Source: Gammaproteobacteria bacterium (GTDB lineage Bacteria; Pseudomonadota; Gammaproteobacteria; JAURND01). From it: a stretch of 64,000 bases of DNA. The position numbers and the translations under genes were made by a program. This document shows, piece after piece, positions 24,664 to 34,337 of the stretch. Position 1 is the first letter of the stretch, and each line of letters begins with the position of its first letter. The notes below the pieces were generated by a model. The model was not told where the DNA came from and did no database searches. It saw only the letters and a program-made list of their open reading frames with translations. The stretch lies in the NCBI GenBank assembly GCA_035546635.1, contig DASZWJ010000006.1:62001-126000 (forward strand), read 5' to 3'.

Positions 24664-25713
24664 ATGAAAAAGCTTAAATTACCGATGATTAACTTAACAC
24701 GCAAAGGTTTATTACTATCTTGTCTCTGCCTGGCAGCACCCTTATCCGCGCAAGCTGCAACGCTGCAGGATCTGGTGAATGCCATTAATGACTTTCAGGA
24801 AGGCGCCCTAGACGTAGTTGAAAACACCATCAAAAACTATCTTGGTCTTTTGTATGAAGAAAACCCCACCTATCCCGCAACAGTTGCAGGCAACACCGCT
24901 GTAAATGAAGATGTGAAAACTAAAGTGCAAGACAGCATCAATGAGCAAGCACTACCTCAGATTAAAGAAGCACTGACTCGCCAAAATGAAGACAAACGAA
25001 GCATTATCCTGTCTTCTCTGCCTGCCAGTGACAATCAGCCCCAATCCACCAACGCTTCTTCTACGAATAACCCTGCCCCAGTGTCAGGAGGCGCAAACCA
25101 GAAAGAAGAAACTAAAGCCCCTGCAGGTGACCTCAACTTTGACGTAGGTTCATTATTATCGAAGCTATCTTACCCAGATGATGATGCTAAGAAAAATGCA
25201 CAAAACTATATTCAATTTATCACCAGCTTGGCTGACCCCGTTTCCACTGTCAATATGACCACTCTGACTCCAGAACAACGTCGTTTGCTACAGTCTTCAA
25301 CGGTAGGCCGCTACTATGTGCGCTACGTGCGCTCTGTGGTCGCCGCCCGTTCCATGGCAGTTAATAACTTGCTGAAAATGTATGCCGAACGCTTACCACA
25401 AGAAGGTTTAGGCAAACTCGCCGGCATGAAAGAAAAAGATGCAAGTCCCTTGGAAGTCAGAGCCTGGCTCGCTACCCGCCGTACGGATAATAAAGGCGAC
25501 TGGTACCAACAAATGGCCACCGCTTCTGACTCTACCGTGCAGCGGGAAACATTAAATGTCCTGGCTGAAATTCAACGTCAAAACTATGAAGCACAAATGC
25601 AGAATGAACGCATTTTAGCGACGCTTTCGGTAATGGTATTACAGAATATTCAAGCGAATAAGACTGCGGATCAGGCTAAAGAAGCGCAGATTGGGAAATT
25701 ATTGAAAGAGTAA
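24664..25713 (+). CDS. icmX: IcmX-like periplasmic Dot/Icm component
   Basis: The 349-residue protein has a signal peptide (KGLLLSCLCLAAPLSAQA). The position after icmW and the C-terminal region (DASPLEVRAWLATRRTDN, then DSTVQRETLNVLAEIQRQNY and ERILATLSVMVLQNIQ) fit IcmX, a periplasmic protein needed for Dot/Icm function. A low-complexity Ser/Asn/Pro segment (TNASSTNNPAPVSGG) lies between two helical regions. It is shorter than the Legionella protein (about 460 residues). The RBS is weak (GCAGG then a T-run), so expression may depend on the upstream genes. Confidence 0.8.
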   Translation: MKKLKLPMINLTRKGLLLSCLCLAAPLSAQAATLQDLVNAINDFQEGALDVVENTIKNYLGLLYEENPTYPATVAGNTAVNEDVKTKVQDSINEQALPQIKEALTRQNEDKRSIILSSLPASDNQPQSTNASSTNNPAPVSGGANQKEETKAPAGDLNFDVGSLLSKLSYPDDDAKKNAQNYIQFITSLADPVSTVNMTTLTPEQRRLLQSSTVGRYYVRYVRSVVAARSMAVNNLLKMYAERLPQEGLGKLAGMKEKDASPLEVRAWLATRRTDNKGDWYQQMATASDSTVQRETLNVLAEIQRQNYEAQMQNERILATLSVMVLQNIQANKTADQAKEAQIGKLLKE

Positions 25714-25833
25714 CTTAATTTCTCTGTCCTTGTGCGTAGTTGACTCACCCTTTGAAAAAATATTGTTGCAAAAATATCTATGCCTCGTGGGGCATAGGGG
25801 TTAGAGTAAGCACTGTAGCCCCCTCTCCCACAA

Positions 25834-25873
25834 GGGGAGAGGGGAGAGGGGAGAGGGGAGAGGGGAGAGGGGA
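25834..25873 (+). repeat. GGGGAGA heptamer tandem repeat (G-quadruplex-prone)
   Basis: Five full copies of GGGGAGA plus a partial sixth run from 25834 to 25873. Six G4 runs separated by three-base AGA spacers satisfy the usual G-quadruplex pattern on the + strand. The tract grows out of a CTCTCCC-ACAA-GGGGAGAG copy of the dispersed palindrome family, so it is probably an expanded version of that repeat. It lies between icmX and hldD, which converge. Confidence 0.8.
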
Positions 25874-25931
25874 TACAGTACTAGTTGGAGTCTATTTATG
25901 TAACAAGCCCTTTGAAAAAGGGGGATGAACC

Positions 25932-26879
25932 TCAGCCCTCTTCCAACCAATCAAGATAAGCCTTAACCCCCTCTTCCACCGAACTGAATTTTTCCTGATA
26001 ACCCGCCTGTCGCAAAGCACTAATATCCGCTTCGGTATAACTTTGATAGTGACTCTGCAGGTGTTCAGGAAATGGAATATATTGAATTTTCCCTTCCCCA
26101 TGCCATGCCAACACCGCGTTAGCTACGTCATTGAAGGTTTGGCTACGCCCGGTACCAACATTAAAAATACCTGATTTATCTGGATTATCCAAAAACCACA
26201 AATTGACCTTGACCACATCGTCTATAAATACAAAATCACGCCGTTGATCCCCTGGACCATAACCGTCTGATCCTTCAAACAGTCGTACTATTCCATCTTT
26301 ACGCAATTGGTTGTTTAAATGAAAAGCCACGCTGGCCATAGAACCTTTATGCTGCTCCCTTGGACCATAGACATTAAAATAACGCAATCCAACTACCTGA
26401 CTTCTGATGCCTGGGAGCATAGCCCGCAGGTATTGGTCAAATAGAAATTTTGAATAGCCGTAGACATTGAGCGGTACTTCATACTGAATATCTTCTTTAA
26501 ACACCTGGCTATTGCCATAGACTGCGGCGCTTGACGCATAAAATAAGGGAATTTTGTTTGAGAGCGCAAAATGCAATACCTTTTTGCTATATTCATAGTT
26601 ATTTTTTAGCATCCACTGCCCATTCCACTCGGTCGTTGTGGAGCAGGCACCCTCATGAAAAATTGCCTGCACATGCACGGGAAAATGTTTTTCTCCCTGG
26701 ATATACGGCAGAAAATCATCCTTGTCCATGTAGTCGGCAATAGCACAATCCACAATGTTGGTATATTTATGACCATCCGTCAGATCATCAACCACCAAGA
26801 TATCCTTATGACCACGTGCATTTAAACCACGCACAATGTTACTACCGATAAAACCCGCACCACCCGTTATGATAATCAT
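25932..26879 (-). CDS. hldD: ADP-L-glycero-D-manno-heptose 6-epimerase
   Basis: The 315-residue extended SDR starts with the NAD(P) site [16 protein letters not shown]. It has family-typical [27 protein letters not shown], and the catalytic Tyr-Lys in [15 protein letters not shown], then [20 protein letters not shown]. It converts ADP-D-glycero- to ADP-L-glycero-D-manno-heptose for the lipopolysaccharide inner core. It is monocistronic here: a 28-bp perfect hairpin lies just upstream. Confidence 0.95.
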   Translation of the reverse strand: MIIITGGAGFIGSNIVRGLNARGHKDILVVDDLTDGHKYTNIVDCAIADYMDKDDFLPYIQGEKHFPVHVQAIFHEGACSTTTEWNGQWMLKNNYEYSKKVLHFALSNKIPLFYASSAAVYGNSQVFKEDIQYEVPLNVYGYSKFLFDQYLRAMLPGIRSQVVGLRYFNVYGPREQHKGSMASVAFHLNNQLRKDGIVRLFEGSDGYGPGDQRRDFVFIDDVVKVNLWFLDNPDKSGIFNVGTGRSQTFNDVANAVLAWHGEGKIQYIPFPEHLQSHYQSYTEADISALRQAGYQEKFSSVEEGVKAYLDWLEEG

Positions 26880-26968
26880 TGTTATGCCCTCATTTCTTTA
26901 TTGTAAGCCTAGAACTAAATCCGCCTATCCTCTGGGCATATGGTGCCAGGTTCCCCCTCCCCTGGGGG

Positions 26969-27032
26969 GCTAGGGTATGCACACATCTTTCCTTAGTTTG
27001 GAAGCTAAGGAAAGATGTGTGCATACCCTAGC
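26969..27032. repeat. Perfect 28-bp inverted repeat with 8-base loop
   Basis: The arms 26969-26996 (starting GCTAGGGTATGCACACATC) and 27005-27032 (ending GTGTGCATACCCTAGC) are exactly complementary around the loop TTTGGAAG. It lies between hldD and the SH3-protein gene, both on the minus strand. The arm is longer and more perfect than an ordinary terminator and has no U-tract. It could be a small mobile element or a strong RNA hairpin. Confidence 0.9.
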
Positions 27033-27071
27033 CTGGTGGGAAGGAGAGCTAAGACTGTTTCTCTACAATCT

Positions 27072-27698
27072 CTAGCTAACCTGTGGCGCTGATGGAGCAT
27101 TAGTGCCAGACTGTGATTCTGAAGCTGGAGCTGAAGGCGCCGCCGTTTTAGCCTCCGGCGAAATAATAACAGTTTGTCCCGGCAATACCCAAGGTCGTGA
27201 AGTCTGCTGATTCAATTGACGCAGCAAGGCATTAAAATTAACCACGCTTTGATTGAAAAGTTGGTCAAAAACCTGCTGAAGTTCTGCCTGCCGATTTTGC
27301 AGATTCTGCATTAACTGTCCAAGTTGTTTCTCATCCAGCTGTTCATTGCCAGAATATTGAATCACTTGCGAGCTATTTTTATTGGGGGTATTCGTGCTTT
27401 GGGTGATGGTCTTAACATAAACTCGATTCTGAGCAGGTAAAGTTTCATTATTAATCCATCCCACCTGGCCATTAGTCGGGTCAGCGACTTTTAGCCAATT
27501 GCCTTGGCTGAAAATAGGAATCAACGCGCGACCAGGTGTGATTGCCTCAATCACCTTAGATTTTGCATCCGGCTGTTCATACAGTGAAATATTTGCGGCA
27601 GGTGCAGGTGGTGCAACTTCTTTTGATTCTGATTGCGCATACCCAAGCCCCATAAAGGTGGCTAAAAATATCAGTACTGCGCCGATAAATTTCTTCAT
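27072..27698 (-). CDS. Secreted bacterial SH3-domain protein
   Basis: The protein has 208 residues and a signal peptide (KFIGAVLIFLATFMGLGYA). Residues ~36-88 form an SH3b domain (NISLYEQPDAKSKVIEAI, then QGNWLKVADP and QVGWINNETLP). A Gln/Leu-rich helical part (LGQLMQNLQNRQAELQQVFD) follows, then a Pro/Ala/Ser-rich tail (TAAPSAPASESQSG). Such proteins sit in the periplasm and often bind peptidoglycan or host ligands. It appears monocistronic. Confidence 0.78.
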   Translation of the reverse strand: MKKFIGAVLIFLATFMGLGYAQSESKEVAPPAPAANISLYEQPDAKSKVIEAITPGRALIPIFSQGNWLKVADPTNGQVGWINNETLPAQNRVYVKTITQSTNTPNKNSSQVIQYSGNEQLDEKQLGQLMQNLQNRQAELQQVFDQLFNQSVVNFNALLRQLNQQTSRPWVLPGQTVIISPEAKTAAPSAPASESQSGTNAPSAPQVS

Positions 27699-27853
27699 GG
27701 TTTCATTCTCCGAGAGATTGCGTTTAAGTTAGGATGCCGCCACACGCGTACACTACCTATTTTCGCCGCATGACTTAAGAGTACGACCAACTCACCCGCT
27801 TTTAATTTTACAGACCAGTCGTCGCACTCCCAAGATCAAGAACTGCTCGGCAT

Positions 27854-28315
27854 CTATTTTTCTTTTTCTGCCTTAACAGTGATTTTACGTGGCTTGACTT
27901 TTTCTTTTTTAGGAATAGTCACGTTTAACACACCATGTTTAAACTCCGCCTTAATCCCATCTTCATCGGCCGTATCCGGCAAACTAAAACGACGATAAAA
28001 TGTCCCTGAAGAACGTTCTATACGAAAATAACCACTTTCCTCAGTTTTAGCCTCAGTTTCTCTATGCCCTTTAATAGTCATAACACCATTTTCCATAGTG
28101 ACATCCAAATCTTCTGGTTTAACGCCAGGCAAATCCGCCATAATCAGAAAATGGTTAGATTCTTCTTTAATATCTACGGCAGGGATCCATTGACCCGTGG
28201 CTATTTTAGAACTATCCCCCCTCATCGAAGGACGATTATCAAACAATTGTGCTAAATCAGTCTGTAATTGATTCAACACATTCCATGGATCATAACGAAC
28301 AACATTCGGTTGCAT
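27854..28315 (-). CDS. Small heat shock protein, Hsp20 family
   Basis: The 153-residue protein has an alpha-crystallin domain over ~45-140: PAVDIKEESNHFLIMADLPG, VKPEDLDVTMENGVMTIKG, and the A-x-x-x-G-V-L type ending EFKHGVLNVTIPK. A lone I-x-V motif (RKITVK) near the basic C-terminus may serve oligomer contacts. It is an ATP-independent chaperone that holds unfolding proteins. It lies downstream of recF with a 144-bp gap, so it is probably a separate heat-inducible gene, but no sigma-32 promoter was confirmed. Confidence 0.92.
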   Translation of the reverse strand: MQPNVVRYDPWNVLNQLQTDLAQLFDNRPSMRGDSSKIATGQWIPAVDIKEESNHFLIMADLPGVKPEDLDVTMENGVMTIKGHRETEAKTEESGYFRIERSSGTFYRRFSLPDTADEDGIKAEFKHGVLNVTIPKKEKVKPRKITVKAEKEK

Positions 28316-28459
28316 AATTTATTCTCCTTTGTGTAGTGATAAAATTGTGAAGTATACGAGTCCTAATATTAGGGTGTTATACTGCTTTTTCAAGCGCTGA
28401 GTTCACTCTCTCCCATGTCTGTGACCATACAGAATCTCTTTGTAATGGCAAGTGCATAT

Positions 28460-29560
28460 CTACAATGATTTCAACACTTCAACAGCAATCTTCCCTTGTT
28501 CCACGTGGAACAATCTAGATTCGCAAACTTGCTCCAGCTCAACTAACGCCTGCCTATCAACACCTGTAACAAATACTTGCGCATCAATTTCACTCAACAC
28601 TGAAGCAACCCGATGTCGACTCTCAGTATCCAGCTCAGCCGCCAAATCATCCAACAAATAAATACAACGCTTACCCGTCTGTTGTTTCAACAAAATACCT
28701 TGTGCCAAATGCAGCGCATATACCACCAATTTTTGCTGGCCTTGCGAGAGTATATCTTGAGCGGGCAATGTCCTATCCACACGAATTAATAAGTCAGCAC
28801 GATGCGGACCATACTGGGTATAACCTAATTGCAAATCCCGAGATAAAGATTTCTCCAACACCTCATTTAAACCCAATGATTCATCCCATCCCGATTTATA
28901 TTGCAACGAAACCGCACTACCTGCAGTTAAAAATTCCTGAATAATCCTAGAAAAAACCATGGTGAGCTCTGCCACATAAGCTTTGCGCTGCTGATGCAAA
29001 ACTTGCGCAGCCACCTCCAATTCAGCATCCCACAATCGCACCAGCGTATGACTGGCGTGAGATTTAAGCGCCGCATTGCGCTGCTTCAATGCCCGTTGCG
29101 CATGTTGCCACGATTTAAGGAAGGTAGGTTCCACGTGGAACAATCCCCAATCAATAAATTGCCGTCGCAGCTTAGAACTGCCCAACAATAAGAAGCGGCT
29201 ATCTGGATTTAATAATTGGAGAGGTAACAGACGTGTCACTTCGACAATAGAGCGTACATTTTCTTGCGCAATGCGTATGCGGCTATCACCATTGATATGA
29301 CGCTCCATACCTACCGGCAATAGCTGACTTCCACATTGGATTTGTGAGAATAAAGAAAAATGCGTTGCACCGTGCTGAATAATGCGAGAATGTAAACGAC
29401 TGCGAAAAGAACGGCCTAATCCTAGAAAGTAAATGGCTTCTATCAGGCTGGTTTTACCACTACCATTGGCGCCATAAAATAAATTAAACCGTTCAGCTGG
29501 GTGGAGTTTAACATCAACAAGATTACGTACATTGTTAACCGCAAGCAGCGTCAAACTCAT
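28460..29560 (-). CDS. recF: DNA replication and repair protein RecF
   Basis: The 366-residue SMC-like ATPase has Walker A YGANGSGKTSLIEAI, family motif FRSRLHSRIIQHG, LLLGSSKLRRQFIDWGLFH, the signature ILSQGQQKL and Walker B CIYLLDDLAAELD. It loads RecA at gaps together with RecOR. Its start overlaps the dnaN stop by 4 bp, in the conserved dnaA-dnaN-recF order. gyrB, often the next gene, is not present; Hsp20 follows instead. Confidence 0.95.
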   Translation of the reverse strand: MSLTLLAVNNVRNLVDVKLHPAERFNLFYGANGSGKTSLIEAIYFLGLGRSFRSRLHSRIIQHGATHFSLFSQIQCGSQLLPVGMERHINGDSRIRIAQENVRSIVEVTRLLPLQLLNPDSRFLLLGSSKLRRQFIDWGLFHVEPTFLKSWQHAQRALKQRNAALKSHASHTLVRLWDAELEVAAQVLHQQRKAYVAELTMVFSRIIQEFLTAGSAVSLQYKSGWDESLGLNEVLEKSLSRDLQLGYTQYGPHRADLLIRVDRTLPAQDILSQGQQKLVVYALHLAQGILLKQQTGKRCIYLLDDLAAELDTESRHRVASVLSEIDAQVFVTGVDRQALVELEQVCESRLFHVEQGKIAVEVLKSL

Positions 29561-30663
29561 ATTTGCAAAGGCATGATTAAAAACAAACTATCTTCATTAT
29601 TAGCTTCTTCCATAAACATACGGCTGTTGGCATCGAGGAAGGTCAATTTAATCTCGCCGGTGTTAACCGTATTCAGCACATCGAGTAAATAAGTGACATT
29701 GAAAGCAATTTCCATATCCTCACCATCATAGTCGACAGTCAACACTTCTTCGGCTTCTTCTTGCTCGGGATTGTTAGCCAGTATATGCAATAAATTACTG
29801 CGCAACTGTAAACGCACCGCCCGGACTTTTTCATTGGATAAAATCGCCACTCGCATCAATGCTTCGCGTAGCGCATCGCGATCGACCGCCACAAATTTTC
29901 CCGTAGTTTTAGGCAATACCCGTTCATAATCCGGGAAACGACCATCAATCAACTTAGAAGTAAAGGTAAATGCCTCACCGCGGACACGCAGATGATTTTC
30001 ACCTACTACAGCGACGACCTCAGATGCTTCATTTTTAAGCAAACGCAATAACTCCATCACGCCTTTGCGCGGCATAATGACTTGGGTTTTTTCTTGTCCG
30101 GCCAGGGGGGTTGCAATGCTAGTCATAGCAAAACGGTGACCATCGGTAGCAACGGTGCGCATTTTGCCTTCTTTGAGTTCAAACAGCATACCGTTTAGAT
30201 AATAACGCACATCTTGTTGCGCCATGGCAAAATGCGTGCGTTGCAATAAATTGTTGAAATGTTTTTGCTCAACGCTGAATTCCAGATTAGTCTGTCCTTC
30301 TTCAAACGCCGGGAAATTTTCCACCGGCATCGTCGCCAGAATAAAGCGGCTGCGACCCGAGCGCACAATCAATCGTTCCTTGTCCTGGGATAAATCAATT
30401 TGGACTTTTTCTGGTAAAGTTCGGCAAATATCTAGTAATTTTCGCCCGGAAATGGTGATCTGCATGGGCTCCTTAACCGGCGCCTCCAAACGTGAGCGCC
30501 CAATCAGCTCAATCTCAAGATCAGTGGCGGTAACCGATAGCACATCATCTTCTACCGTCAGCAATACATTAGCCAATATCGGCATAGTTTGGCGGCGTTC
30601 AACTACGCCAATAACTAATTGCAAGGGTTCAAGCAATGCTTCGCGTTGAATAGTGAGATTCAT
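29557..30663 (-). CDS. dnaN: DNA polymerase III beta sliding clamp
   Basis: The 368-residue clamp subunit shows the expected motifs: MNLTIQREALLEPLQLVIGV, RRQTMPILANVLLTV, IELIGRS, and the C-terminal LFLIMPLQI that closes the ring. It encircles DNA and tethers Pol III and other clamp binders. AAGG lies about 9 bases before the ATG. It lies between dnaA and recF, overlapping recF by 4 bp. Confidence 0.96.
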   Translation of the reverse strand: MNLTIQREALLEPLQLVIGVVERRQTMPILANVLLTVEDDVLSVTATDLEIELIGRSRLEAPVKEPMQITISGRKLLDICRTLPEKVQIDLSQDKERLIVRSGRSRFILATMPVENFPAFEEGQTNLEFSVEQKHFNNLLQRTHFAMAQQDVRYYLNGMLFELKEGKMRTVATDGHRFAMTSIATPLAGQEKTQVIMPRKGVMELLRLLKNEASEVVAVVGENHLRVRGEAFTFTSKLIDGRFPDYERVLPKTTGKFVAVDRDALREALMRVAILSNEKVRAVRLQLRSNLLHILANNPEQEEAEEVLTVDYDGEDMEIAFNVTYLLDVLNTVNTGEIKLTFLDANSRMFMEEANNEDSLFLIMPLQI

Positions 30664-30699
30664 AAATCTTAACCTTTTAATGTTAATGTAATTAGCGAA

Positions 30700-32055
30700 T
30701 TACGTAGATAACACCCGCAACAAACTCATATAATCCTCTTTCAAACCCACCTCAGAGGCAATTAAATCTTTAATCGTGCGGCAGGCATGTAGCACGGTGG
30801 TATGATCGCGTCCATTAAAAGCATTGCCGATTTCAGGCAGACTGTGGTTGGTCAATTCCTTAGCTAGCGCCATCGCCATTTGTCTTGCGCGCGCTAAAAA
30901 CCGCGTGCGTCGCTTAGACAACAAATCCACGAGCTTGATTTTATAATAATCCGCCACCGTTTTCTGTATATTTTCGATAGAAACTAACTTCGCTTGAACA
31001 GCCAGCAAATCTTTCAAAGCTTCACGGGTAAAATCCAGTGTAATCGGCTCACCAGTAAAATGCGAATTCGCAATCACCCGCTTCAACGCACCTTCCAACT
31101 CCCTGACATTAGACTGAATCCGCTTAGCAATAAAAAACGCCACTTCATTCGGCAATTCAATGCGCGATTGCTCAGCTTTAGTCATTAAAATAGCCACTCG
31201 CGTTTCCAATTCCGGCGGCTCTATTGCCACAGTTAAGCCCCAACCAAACCGCGACTTCAAACGTTCCTCAAGACCACTAATTTCTTTAGGATAACGATCA
31301 CAAGTCAGTATGATCTGATGCTGCGCATCCAACAAAGAATTAAATGTATGGAAAAATTCTTCCTGAGAACGCTCCTTGCCCGCAAAAAACTGAATATCAT
31401 CAATCAATAAAGCATCCGCCGAACGGTAATAACGCTTAAAATCATTCATAGCATTACGTTGCAAGGCTTTAACCATATCAGCAACAAAGCGTTCTGAATG
31501 TAGATAAAGCACTTTCGCATGAGGTTTTTTGGCTGAAATATAATTTCCTACCGCCTGCATCAAATGCGTTTTCCCCAGTCCCACACCCCCATAAATAAAT
31601 AGCGGGTTATAGGCAATTCCGGGATGGTCAGCCACTTGCATCGCCGCTGCACGTGCCAATTGATTGGATTTACCTTCAACGAAATTATCAAAATTAAATT
31701 GCGGATTGGGTTTGTTCGGCGCACCCTCACCAAAACTTTTGGGAACTGCAGCGATGGCAGCTGCCGGCAAGTCTGTGTGAGTTGCTGGCATCACTGGAAC
31801 TGGACGTTGATTACTGCCAATCTGCAAGCGTACGGTTAATTGCGCATCAGGACTATATTCATAAATACAACGCGTAATGCGCTCAATGAATTTATCATTG
31901 ATATAGTCCATAACAAAACGATTAGGCGCCAACAATAGTAATTCACCTTGCGCCATTTCAATTTGCAGCGGACGGATCCAGATATTAAATTCATCTGGCG
32001 AAATTTCACTTTCTAAGTGATCCATGCACTTTTGCCAGAGCGCGATTGCTTCCAC
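30700..32055 (-). CDS. dnaA: Chromosomal replication initiator DnaA, probable GTG start
   Basis: The protein has 451 residues from the GTG at 32055. This start has GAGGAA (32063-32068) 7 bases upstream and places the ALWQKC motif exactly as in E. coli DnaA (SLWQQC). The frame is open to an ATG at 32109, which would add 18 unusual residues. Features: N-terminal domain I ([12 protein letters not shown]), Walker [13 protein letters not shown], Walker [15 protein letters not shown], sensor SRFGWGLTV, and the DNA-binding signature [20 protein letters not shown]. It binds DnaA boxes and opens oriC. Sites resembling such boxes lie upstream. Confidence 0.95.
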   Translation of the reverse strand: MEAIALWQKCMDHLESEISPDEFNIWIRPLQIEMAQGELLLLAPNRFVMDYINDKFIERITRCIYEYSPDAQLTVRLQIGSNQRPVPVMPATHTDLPAAAIAAVPKSFGEGAPNKPNPQFNFDNFVEGKSNQLARAAAMQVADHPGIAYNPLFIYGGVGLGKTHLMQAVGNYISAKKPHAKVLYLHSERFVADMVKALQRNAMNDFKRYYRSADALLIDDIQFFAGKERSQEEFFHTFNSLLDAQHQIILTCDRYPKEISGLEERLKSRFGWGLTVAIEPPELETRVAILMTKAEQSRIELPNEVAFFIAKRIQSNVRELEGALKRVIANSHFTGEPITLDFTREALKDLLAVQAKLVSIENIQKTVADYYKIKLVDLLSKRRTRFLARARQMAMALAKELTNHSLPEIGNAFNGRDHTTVLHACRTIKDLIASEVGLKEDYMSLLRVLST

Positions 32056-32142
32056 TAATGTATTCCTCAAATCTATAATTGTAACCACTTGTCCTGCAGC
32101 TTGTTTCATAAATCAAAGCTATCATCTCGCTCAATAAGAGCC

Positions 32143-32188
32143 CATGGATAATATTCGGGATAAGTGACCCATGCTTTTCTTATCCATT
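32143..32188. promoter_or_regulatory. DnaA-box-like sites upstream of dnaA (candidate oriC or autoregulation region)
   Basis: Three TTATCC-type nonamers lie here: TTATCCATG on the minus strand (32143-32151), TTATCCCGA on the minus strand (32155-32163) and TTATCCATT on the plus strand (32180-32188). They approximate the TTATCCACA consensus. The rest of the 355-bp dnaA-pdxS gap (32056-32410) is moderately AT-rich, with no gene seen. It could be part of oriC or only the dnaA autoregulatory region; a GC-skew test would decide. Confidence 0.5.
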
Positions 32189-32410
32189 CCCGTTTTCGTG
32201 TTTTGCTAGCTTTTGATGTCGAAAATTTTTCATCACCCATCATTCTCTAGCCTCATTCAAATTTAAACTAACTTAATCTCGTAGCCTTCTTTACTTGAAG
32301 CGTTCCCGCGATTGCAAATTCCTATCCCAGTCAATAACATGATACAATATGTCCCCCATAATTAACAGGCAGTAAAACTCTGCCCTTGACCCAAAAGAGG
32401 TACCCGTTTT

Positions 32411-33301
32411 ATGAGTTTATTCAGCAATGAATCGTGGAAAATAAAGGTAGGATTGGCCGAAATGTTAAAAGGTGGCGTTATTATGGATGTCACCACCACC
32501 GAACAGGCAGTTATCGCTGAAAGCGCCGGCGCCTGTGCCGTAATGGCGCTAGAACGAGTGCCTTCCGATATCCGTCGCATGGGCGGCGTGGCGCGTATGG
32601 CATCACCGAAAATTATCCGCGACATCATGGAAGCCGTTTCCATTCCCGTCATGGCCAAAGCCCGCATCGGCCACTTTGCTGAAGCACAGATTCTACAAGC
32701 CCTAGAAGTTGACTTCATTGATGAAAGTGAAGTCTTAACCCCAGCCGATGAAGAAAATCACATTAACAAACATAAATTCCGCGTACCTTTCGTCTGCGGC
32801 TGCCGCAACTTAGGTGAAGCCCTGCGCCGCATCGCCGAAGGTGCCGCCATGATCCGCACCAAAGGCGAAGCCGGCTCCGGCAACGTCGTAGAAGCCGTAC
32901 GCCACATGCGCACCCTCATGAGCGACATACGCAAACTTACCGTCCTCGATCCCGAAGAACTACCCACAGCCGCCAAAACCTTAGGCGCCCCCTTAGAACT
33001 CGTATGTTGGGTCGCTGAACACGGCAAATTACCCGTACCTAATTTCTCCGCCGGCGGTATTGCCACACCTGCCGATGCCGCATTAATGCGCCAACTGGGT
33101 GCTGAAACCGTATTCGTCGGCTCAGGCATTTTCAAATCCAGCGACCCCGAAGCCCGCGCCCGCGCCATCGTCACCGCCACCACCCATTACGATAACCCAC
33201 AACGCCTACTTGAAGCCTCTGCTGAATTAGGCGAAGCCATGCCAGGATTGGACATACGCTTATTAAGAGAGGAAGAATTGCTACAAAATCGCAGCGAGTA
33301 A
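32411..33301 (+). CDS. pdxS: Pyridoxal 5'-phosphate synthase lyase subunit PdxS
   Basis: The 296-residue TIM-barrel enzyme is highly conserved: [69 protein letters not shown], and [19 protein letters not shown] with the catalytic Lys. It makes PLP from ribose 5-phosphate, glyceraldehyde 3-phosphate and ammonia supplied by PdxT, the DXP-independent route. pdxT follows 8 bp downstream. Most Gammaproteobacteria use PdxA/PdxJ instead, so this pair may have been gained by transfer. It is divergent from dnaA. Confidence 0.97.
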   Translation: MSLFSNESWKIKVGLAEMLKGGVIMDVTTTEQAVIAESAGACAVMALERVPSDIRRMGGVARMASPKIIRDIMEAVSIPVMAKARIGHFAEAQILQALEVDFIDESEVLTPADEENHINKHKFRVPFVCGCRNLGEALRRIAEGAAMIRTKGEAGSGNVVEAVRHMRTLMSDIRKLTVLDPEELPTAAKTLGAPLELVCWVAEHGKLPVPNFSAGGIATPADAALMRQLGAETVFVGSGIFKSSDPEARARAIVTATTHYDNPQRLLEASAELGEAMPGLDIRLLREEELLQNRSE

Positions 33302-33309
33302 AGAAAGAC

Positions 33310-33915
33310 ATGAGCATCGGTATATTAGCGCTGCAAGGGGGTTATGCTGCACATGCACAAATGCTGACCAACCTGCAAACCCCTTGGCATTACGTACGTA
33401 CACCTTCCGAATTAACAAAAGCGCAGGGTCTAATTCTACCCGGCGGCGAAAGCTCCACCATGCTGAAACTCTTGCAGGAAACCGGCCTATTTCACGCCAT
33501 CAAAACTAAAGGTCAGCAAGGGCTACCGCTATTCGGCACCTGCGCCGGCGCTATTCTGCTGGCACGCTACGTCTTTGCCCCCACACAACCCAGCCTAGAA
33601 CTAGTAGACGTCACCATCCAGCGCAACGCCTATGGCCGGCAATTATCCAGCCATATCACCTACGGCACCTGCAAACTCAAAACTGAACCTTTAGAGATGT
33701 TCTTTATCCGCGCACCACGCATCAGCACCGTCTGCTCCTCCGTTGAAGTCCTCGCCACCTGCGACAATGAACCCGTCTGCGTGCAGCAAAATCACTATTT
33801 GCTGGCGACGTTTCATCCTGAATTGACAAATGATACTTGCCTGCATCAGCATTTTATCAACCAAGTGAATCAAGTATCTGAAGCGACAACCATGCTACAA
33901 GGCTCAGCATTGTAA
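33310..33915 (+). CDS. pdxT: Pyridoxal 5'-phosphate synthase glutaminase subunit PdxT
   Basis: The 201-residue class I glutaminase begins MSIGILALQGGYAAHAQML, with LILPGGESSTMLKL, the nucleophile Cys in LFGTCAGAILLA, and the His/Glu pair in TFHPELTND. It hydrolyses glutamine and channels ammonia to PdxS. It lies 8 bp after pdxS as a two-gene operon. Confidence 0.95.
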   Translation: MSIGILALQGGYAAHAQMLTNLQTPWHYVRTPSELTKAQGLILPGGESSTMLKLLQETGLFHAIKTKGQQGLPLFGTCAGAILLARYVFAPTQPSLELVDVTIQRNAYGRQLSSHITYGTCKLKTEPLEMFFIRAPRISTVCSSVEVLATCDNEPVCVQQNHYLLATFHPELTNDTCLHQHFINQVNQVSEATTMLQGSAL

Positions 33916-34025
33916 ACTCTCGTAAGGGAATACCCTTTGGTCACCACAGAGACGTTTCAACCCTTGCCTATTTTACATTGACAATCAGCCACCAGTCCGC
34001 CAAAATAACCAGTTCAACTTCCTTC

Positions 34026-34102
34026 GGCTATGTAGCTCAGTTGGTTAGAGCGCGGCACTCATAATGCTGAGGTCGGTGGTTCAAGTCCACCCATAGCCAC
34101 CA
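34026..34102 (+). tRNA. tRNA-Met (CAT), elongator type
   Basis: These 77 bases fold as a cloverleaf: acceptor GGCTATG/CATAGCC with discriminator A and encoded CCA (34100-34102), D-arm GCTC/GAGC, anticodon stem CGGCA/TGCTG around loop CTCATAA (anticodon CAT), and T-arm GGTGG/CCACC around TTCAAGT. The first base pair G-C and the similarity to E. coli metT indicate elongator rather than initiator tRNA-Met. A lysidine-modified tRNA-Ile2 is the less likely alternative. The flanks 33916-34025 and 34103-34337 hold nothing else recognised. Confidence 0.95.
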
Positions 34103-34337
34103 ATGAAATCGATATTCTATCAATAAAAACAGGGTTAATTCATGGATTCGAGGGACATTGTTGTCTAATCCCCTTGATTGTCATTCCTGTGAGTGCAAGC
34201 GGTTCGTTCACAAAATTAAAAGCAGGCGAGCCACCCGCGCGCTCAGGAAGAATAGCAACCGAGTGAATGTGAATTATTCAACAATCAACTTGACGCGAAA
34301 GGTTTAAATCTAAATGAAGCTAAATTAAAGGTATTAT

